This document shows, in pieces, positions 60,044 through 64,000 of a stretch of 64,000 bases of DNA. Under the pieces are notes generated by a model. The model made no database searches and had not been told where the DNA came from. It saw only the letters and a list, made by a program, of their open reading frames with translations. The stretch is from Paenibacillus sp. J2TS4. GTDB lineage: Bacteria > Bacillota > Bacilli > Paenibacillales > NBRC-103111. The stretch is taken from positions 186,001 to 250,000 of the forward strand of contig NZ_BOSH01000002.1 in assembly GCF_018403245.1 (NCBI RefSeq). The letters are read 5' to 3'. How positions within the stretch are numbered: the stretch's first letter is position 1; every line of letters begins with the position of its first letter. The translations under genes were made by a program, and so were the position numbers.

Positions 60044-61771
60044 ATGTGGGTGAATGCGGAACAATTCGGCGCCAAGCCGGAGTCAGGATACGATAATACG
60101 TTAGCGGTCAAGTCGGCGCTGGAATATTGCAAGACGTTGGAGGGAGCTACGCTTGTTTTCCCGCAGGGAACGTACCATTTTTGGCCCGATAAAGCATTCG
60201 AGCAGCAGCTGTTCATTTCTAATCATGATCAGGAAGGCTTGCGCCGGATCGCTTTTCGTTTGGAAGGAATGAAGGATTTGACGATCGACGGGCAGGGATC
60301 GGAATTGATTTTTCATGGTCCGATCATTCCTTTTATGATCGATTGCTGTCACGGGGTGACGATACGCCGCATGACTGTGGATTGGCAGGAGCCGATGTTC
60401 GCTCAAGGAGTCGTCCTTCGCGCAGAATCCGGTTCGTTCGACATCAGGGTTCCGGAAGGTAGGAGCTATCAAGTGGAAAACGAAACATTATCGTTTCATT
60501 TTGGAGGCCGCATGGAGCACGTATGGGGCTTGAACGAATTCGATCCCCGGACGAAAGCGCCCGCCTATCAAAGCGGCGACAGGTTAAGCTGGGGAGCTTA
60601 CGGGAAGCTGCGCGCCGAAGAATCGAGCCCTGGTGTCATTACTTTTCACGGCGTCACAGCACATATGCCGCAAGTCGGAAACATCGTTGTTATGCGATTC
60701 GGACGCAGGGAGAACCCGGCTTTCTTCGTGCAGGGAGGGGAGGAGATTCACCTGGAGTCGATCCTCATCCATCATGCTCCGGGCATGGGACTCATAGCTC
60801 AGCGGTGTACAAATATCCATTTGGAAAGATTTGATGTCATGCTGAGGAGCGGCACGGATCGGTTGGTGACGGCTACTGCGGACGCCACCCATTTTGTCTA
60901 CTGCCGCGGCCAGGTGACGATCGATCATTGCTTGTTCGAGAATCAGTTGGACGATCCGTGCAATGTGCACGGCATTTATGCCAGAATCGCTGAACAATGG
61001 GGCGATAACCAACTCCTCGTAGAGCTTGTCCACGGTATGGCCAAAGGGATCAATATCGCCGCCTCCGGAGATCGGATCGGCTTTGTCCGCCGGGACTCGT
61101 TGTTGACCTATGCAAGCTCGAGGGTCATTGCGGTGGAAAGTCTGAATAAAGATTATATTCTGTTTACATTCGAGCAGCCGCTGACTGATGAGATTCAGGT
61201 TCATGACGTGATCGAGAATCAGGAATGGTCTCCCGATTTGACGGTCTCTCACAGCGTCGTTCGGGCCAACCGGGCAAGAGGCTTCTTGATTACGACTTCC
61301 GGGAACGTGCTGCTGGAGCATAACCGGATCAGTGCCCCTGGCTCCGGTGTGAAAATTTCCGGGGACGCCAAGAGTTGGTTCGAGTCGGGAGCGGTGAAGC
61401 AGGTAACGATTCGCCATAACGAGTTTACAGATTGCAATTATTGCTGCCCTGACTGGGGGAGGGCGGTCATTGATATCGATCCCGAAATCGAGCATCCCGA
61501 TCGGTATGCAGAGTGCTATCACCGTAATATTCGCATAGAGGACAACCGATTCGCCACCTTCGATGTCGGAATCGTATACGGGCTCTCTATCGACGGATTC
61601 ACTTTCACCCGGAATGTGATAGAATCGAGTGATAGTTATCCGCCGCATCAGGTGATGAAATATCCGATTGAACTAAAAGCGTGCAAAAATATCAGTATTT
61701 CCCAGAATCAATGGGAGAAGAATACATCGCCTGCCGCTTGCATAGATGATCGCCTTATAGAAATCAGCTAG
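60044..61771 (+). CDS. GH110-like right-handed beta-helix glycosidase
   Basis: 575 residues, no signal peptide. N-terminal pectate-lyase-type entry (NAEQFGAKPESGYDNTLAV, FPQGTYHF) then a parallel beta-helix. The segment TATADATHFVYCRGQ followed by LDDPCNVHGIY resembles the conserved core of GH110 alpha-1,3-galactosidases, which remove terminal alpha-galactose, including blood-group-B-type epitopes. The cytosolic location and the importer in the same operon suggest that imported galactosides are trimmed inside. The ATG at 60044 has AAGGAGG ahead; the frame to 60014 is not needed. Substrate is inference. Confidence 0.75.
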   Translation: MWVNAEQFGAKPESGYDNTLAVKSALEYCKTLEGATLVFPQGTYHFWPDKAFEQQLFISNHDQEGLRRIAFRLEGMKDLTIDGQGSELIFHGPIIPFMIDCCHGVTIRRMTVDWQEPMFAQGVVLRAESGSFDIRVPEGRSYQVENETLSFHFGGRMEHVWGLNEFDPRTKAPAYQSGDRLSWGAYGKLRAEESSPGVITFHGVTAHMPQVGNIVVMRFGRRENPAFFVQGGEEIHLESILIHHAPGMGLIAQRCTNIHLERFDVMLRSGTDRLVTATADATHFVYCRGQVTIDHCLFENQLDDPCNVHGIYARIAEQWGDNQLLVELVHGMAKGINIAASGDRIGFVRRDSLLTYASSRVIAVESLNKDYILFTFEQPLTDEIQVHDVIENQEWSPDLTVSHSVVRANRARGFLITTSGNVLLEHNRISAPGSGVKISGDAKSWFESGAVKQVTIRHNEFTDCNYCCPDWGRAVIDIDPEIEHPDRYAECYHRNIRIEDNRFATFDVGIVYGLSIDGFTFTRNVIESSDSYPPHQVMKYPIELKACKNISISQNQWEKNTSPAACIDDRLIEIS

Positions 61772-61870
61772 AATGTCGGCAGCAAAGATTGTTCCTGAAG
61801 CTGAAGAAAGGTTCTATTGGGAGGGGCTCCGGTTTGGTATCTCGGCTCCCTAGAATTGTCCCATCATATT

Positions 61871-62086
61871 TCACCGAATAATTCTGACGTATTCCCGCGG
61901 CTGATAAGGGGGGAATCCATCGGACTCATGCTCTGCAAAATAGGCGCGCAGAATATAGCTGTCTTCGGGGGAGTTAGGGGAGGAATCCGGAAAATGCCGG
62001 CTTGCGATGTATTGATCCAATAATCCTCCGCCAAGCACAAGGGTCAGAAAGAGAAGAGCGCAAGGCAGTATTTTTTTAAGTAACAT
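61871..62086 (-). CDS. Small membrane-anchored or secreted protein, unknown
   Basis: 71 residues. A hydrophobic N-terminal segment (LLKKILPCALLFLTLVLGG) could be a signal or anchor; the rest is short, polar and ends PPYQPREYVRIIR. No family recognised. AAAGGAGTGG lies 7 bases before ATG 62086, a strong ribosome site; the frame continues upstream to 62128 but the chosen start fits better. It lies divergent from the mrp operon. Confidence 0.55.
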   Translation of the reverse strand: MLLKKILPCALLFLTLVLGGGLLDQYIASRHFPDSSPNSPEDSYILRAYFAEHESDGFPPYQPREYVRIIR

Positions 62087-62211
62087 GAGAACCACTCCTT
62101 TACTAAAAAGTGATCCCCACATCAACACAATTTATACAGCAGGGGACTATTGACTTCCGTTCAAACTTGCCAGGGCATTCGCGATAAGCATTCTTGTTTG
62201 TCATATTTGTT

Positions 62212-62240
62212 TTGACAAGAAACCCAATAATCGATATACT
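62212..62240 (+). promoter_or_regulatory. Consensus SigA promoter of the mrp operon
   Basis: TTGACA (62212-62217), 17-base spacer, TATACT (62235-62240). It is near-perfect and faces mrpA. Confidence 0.8.
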
Positions 62241-62279
62241 AATTGATGTGAATATTAATTTAATAATAAGTTTTTCTTT

Positions 62280-62318
62280 AGGAGGAGCCTGCGCAAGCGG
62301 GTTCCTCCTGTTTTTTTT
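62280..62318 (+). terminator. Terminator-like hairpin in the mrp leader
   Basis: AGGAGGA pairs with TCCTCCT, enclosing a GC-rich GCC/GGG inner stem and loop, then G and eight Ts. It lies 40 bases after the promoter and 86 before mrpA, so it must be bypassed for mrp expression; it may be an attenuator, though no aptamer could be fitted in the short space. From 62319 to 62403 nothing else is seen but the AAGGAGG site. Confidence 0.7.
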
Positions 62319-62403
62319 CAGCTTTAAGGGGGCGAGAGCACTATTTTGGACAAATTAGGCAATGCTGAGGAGTAACAATACGAATGGTTAAGGAGGAACT
62401 AGC

Positions 62404-64000
62404 TTGTCATTGCTGCATGTCGCTATCATGGTACCTTTCATACTTGCTATTCTGGTACCTCTGTCTTACCGAATCCTGAGTCGCATTCATACAGGGTGGC
62501 TTATTTTGCCGGGACCGGCCGTCCTTTTTGCCTACTTCCTGGGACAGATTCCGACCGTAAAAGAAGGGAGTACGGTGACCGCGTCCATTCCGTGGATCCC
62601 TTCCTTAGGAATCGAGATTACGGTCCATCTGGATGGATTGGGCTTGTTATTCGCTTTACTGATTACCGGAATCGGTTCATTGGTCGTCCTTTATTCCATT
62701 TTTTATTTGCATAAAAGCAAAGAGGCCATACATCATTTTTACGTTTATTTGCTTATGTTTATGGGAGCGATGCTCGGCGTTGTGCTGTCGGACAACCTGA
62801 TGGTTCTCTATGGTTTCTGGGAGCTCACGAGCATTTCCTCATTCTTGCTGATCGCCTTCTGGCACCATAGGGAAAAATCCCGATACGGCGCACAAAAATC
62901 GATGATCATCACAATCTTCGGAGGCTTGGCGATGTTCGCCGGATTCCTCCTGGTCTATGTGATGACGGGCACGTTCAGCATTCGCGAAATCATCGGCCAG
63001 TTGGACCTCATGGCGGGTCATGCCTTGTTTCTGCCCGCCATGCTGCTTATCCTATTGGGGGCTTTCACTAAATCGGCGCAATTTCCATTCCACATCTGGC
63101 TGCCGGATGCTATGGAAGCACCGACTCCGGTAAGTGCCTATCTTCACTCGGCGACGATGGTTAAAGCCGGCCTGTATTTGGTGGCCCGGTTCAGTCCTGT
63201 TTTTGCCGGGCAACCGGAATGGTTCTGGCTCGTTTCCGGATTCGGGATAGGCACGTTAATTTATGGTTCCTATCGGGCGATCAAACAAACAGATTTAAAA
63301 GCGATGCTGGCCTTCTCCACCATCAGTCAGCTGGGGCTGATCATGAGCTTGCTCGGCCTTGGCTCCGCGTCCGCTTTTTATTCCGGAATTAACGAATCGC
63401 TTTTCTATACGGTAGCGACTACGGCTGCTATTTTTCATCTGATCAATCACGCTGTTTTTAAAGGGGCCCTCTTTATGGTCGTTGGAATTGTGGACCATGA
63501 AACCGGAACCCGCGACATTCGCAAGCTCGGCGGGCTGATGTCGTTAATGCCCGTTACGTTCTCGATTGCACTGATCGGAACGTTCTCCATGGCCGGCCTG
63601 CCGCCATTCAACGGCTTTTTGAGCAAGGAAATGTTTTTTACCGCGGTGCTGAACATTTTGCAAATGGATCTGTTGAACATGCAAACCTGGGGGGCTCTAT
63701 TCCCGGTCATCGCTTGGGCGGCCAGTGTATTTACGTTTATCTACAGCATGATTCTGCTGTTCAGAACGTTTACAGGCAAGCTGCAGTCCGACAAACTGGA
63801 CCGCAAGCCGCACGAGGCTCCGATGGGCATGCTGATCTCTCCAGTCGTTCTGGCGTCCTTGGCCGTCGTCTTCGGGCTGTTCCCGAATCTGCTCTCCTAC
63901 TCTCTCATTGAACCGGCGATGGCGTCGATTCTTCCCGGCTTATTGGCTCCCGGGGAACATTTTCTCGTTTCCATAGACTTCTGGCATGGCTGGAATACGG
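62404..64000 (+). CDS. mrpA: MrpA subunit of Mrp-type Na+/H+ antiporter (3' end outside window)
   Basis: At least 532 residues without a stop before the window end. The sequence has the NuoL/MrpA proton-translocating core: MVLYGFWELTSISSFLLI, FTKSAQFPFHIWLPDAMEAPTPVSAYLHSATMV, DLKAMLAFSTISQLG, INHAVFKGALFM and GLPPFNGFLSKE, with the expected Lys and Glu residues in the membrane. MrpA is the largest subunit of a multi-protein Na+(Li+)/H+ antiporter needed for sodium and alkali tolerance. TTG start with AAGGAGG 7 bases ahead. The remaining mrp genes should follow beyond the window. Confidence 0.92.
   Translation, partial: MSLLHVAIMVPFILAILVPLSYRILSRIHTGWLILPGPAVLFAYFLGQIPTVKEGSTVTASIPWIPSLGIEITVHLDGLGLLFALLITGIGSLVVLYSIFYLHKSKEAIHHFYVYLLMFMGAMLGVVLSDNLMVLYGFWELTSISSFLLIAFWHHREKSRYGAQKSMIITIFGGLAMFAGFLLVYVMTGTFSIREIIGQLDLMAGHALFLPAMLLILLGAFTKSAQFPFHIWLPDAMEAPTPVSAYLHSATMVKAGLYLVARFSPVFAGQPEWFWLVSGFGIGTLIYGSYRAIKQTDLKAMLAFSTISQLGLIMSLLGLGSASAFYSGINESLFYTVATTAAIFHLINHAVFKGALFMVVGIVDHETGTRDIRKLGGLMSLMPVTFSIALIGTFSMAGLPPFNGFLSKEMFFTAVLNILQMDLLNMQTWGALFPVIAWAASVFTFIYSMILLFRTFTGKLQSDKLDRKPHEAPMGMLISPVVLASLAVVFGLFPNLLSYSLIEPAMASILPGLLAPGEHFLVSIDFWHGWNT

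Noticed and set aside
60584..61648. Open frame of 354 codons on the minus strand
   Set aside because: Antisense to the GH110-like gene and without recognisable features; a product of codon bias on the other strand.

Overview
The window reads as chromosome from a low-to-mid GC, endospore-forming Firmicute, most likely Paenibacillus or a close relative. This rests on strong purine-rich ribosome binding sites, frequent TTG/GTG starts, a CotF-type spore coat protein, Bacillus-type MntR and Fur, LplB/YtcP-type sugar permeases with a YesM/YesN-type two-component system, an alkaline phosphatase with an inserted copper-amine-oxidase-like domain, and an M-box leader upstream of mgtE. No tRNA, rRNA, CRISPR array, prophage or transposase gene was recognised. 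The organism call is inference; no database was searched.

Layout. 1-8.1 kb: PrsW-type protease, a nucleotidyltransferase, a VOC protein, a CotF-like coat protein, a metallo-beta-lactamase hydrolase, a divergent two-component system and membrane proteins. 8.2-12.9 kb: an orphan cytosolic beta-propeller, an array of short repeats, a frameshifted methyltransferase-like gene and a TIM-barrel isomerase-like gene. 12.9-15 kb: an M-box Mg2+ riboswitch with its terminator, then an inserted MITE-like element, then a second structured leader containing a polyserine leader ORF, then mgtE. 15-21 kb: small housekeeping and resistance-type genes (HAD, orphan response regulator, PhzF, 2H phosphoesterase, a decayed DUF4241 gene, GNAT, SMR, a second nucleotidyltransferase).

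21.1-26.8 kb is a metal-homeostasis block: a promoter overlapped by a Zur-like box driving a small unknown gene and a cysteine-poor L33 (rpmG), then a manganese ABC transporter (mntABCD) behind an MntR-like box, with mntR and fur downstream. 26.9-32.8 kb holds two beta-lactamase-fold serine hydrolases around an alpha/beta hydrolase, a TetR regulator and an alkaline phosphatase. 33-41.7 kb is a sugar-catabolic cluster: two Gfo/Idh/MocA dehydrogenases, IclR and LacI regulators and a family-1 ABC importer, tied together by a repeated ATCGATTAC operator-like site.

41.8-48 kb: membrane and redox proteins, a TetR/HXXEE pair, and a MarR-ArsA-small protein unit with three copies of a TACGAAATCGTA-type box, then an MFS exporter. 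48.0-51.2 kb: a second short-repeat array followed by a minus-strand group II intron whose apparent domain V is split by about 940 bases of other intron-like sequence. 51.4-61.8 kb: a gapB-like dehydrogenase and a polysaccharide-use operon (solute-binding protein, two permeases, YesM/YesN-type pair, GH110-like beta-helix enzyme). The window ends inside mrpA, first gene of a probable Mrp Na+/H+ antiporter operon.
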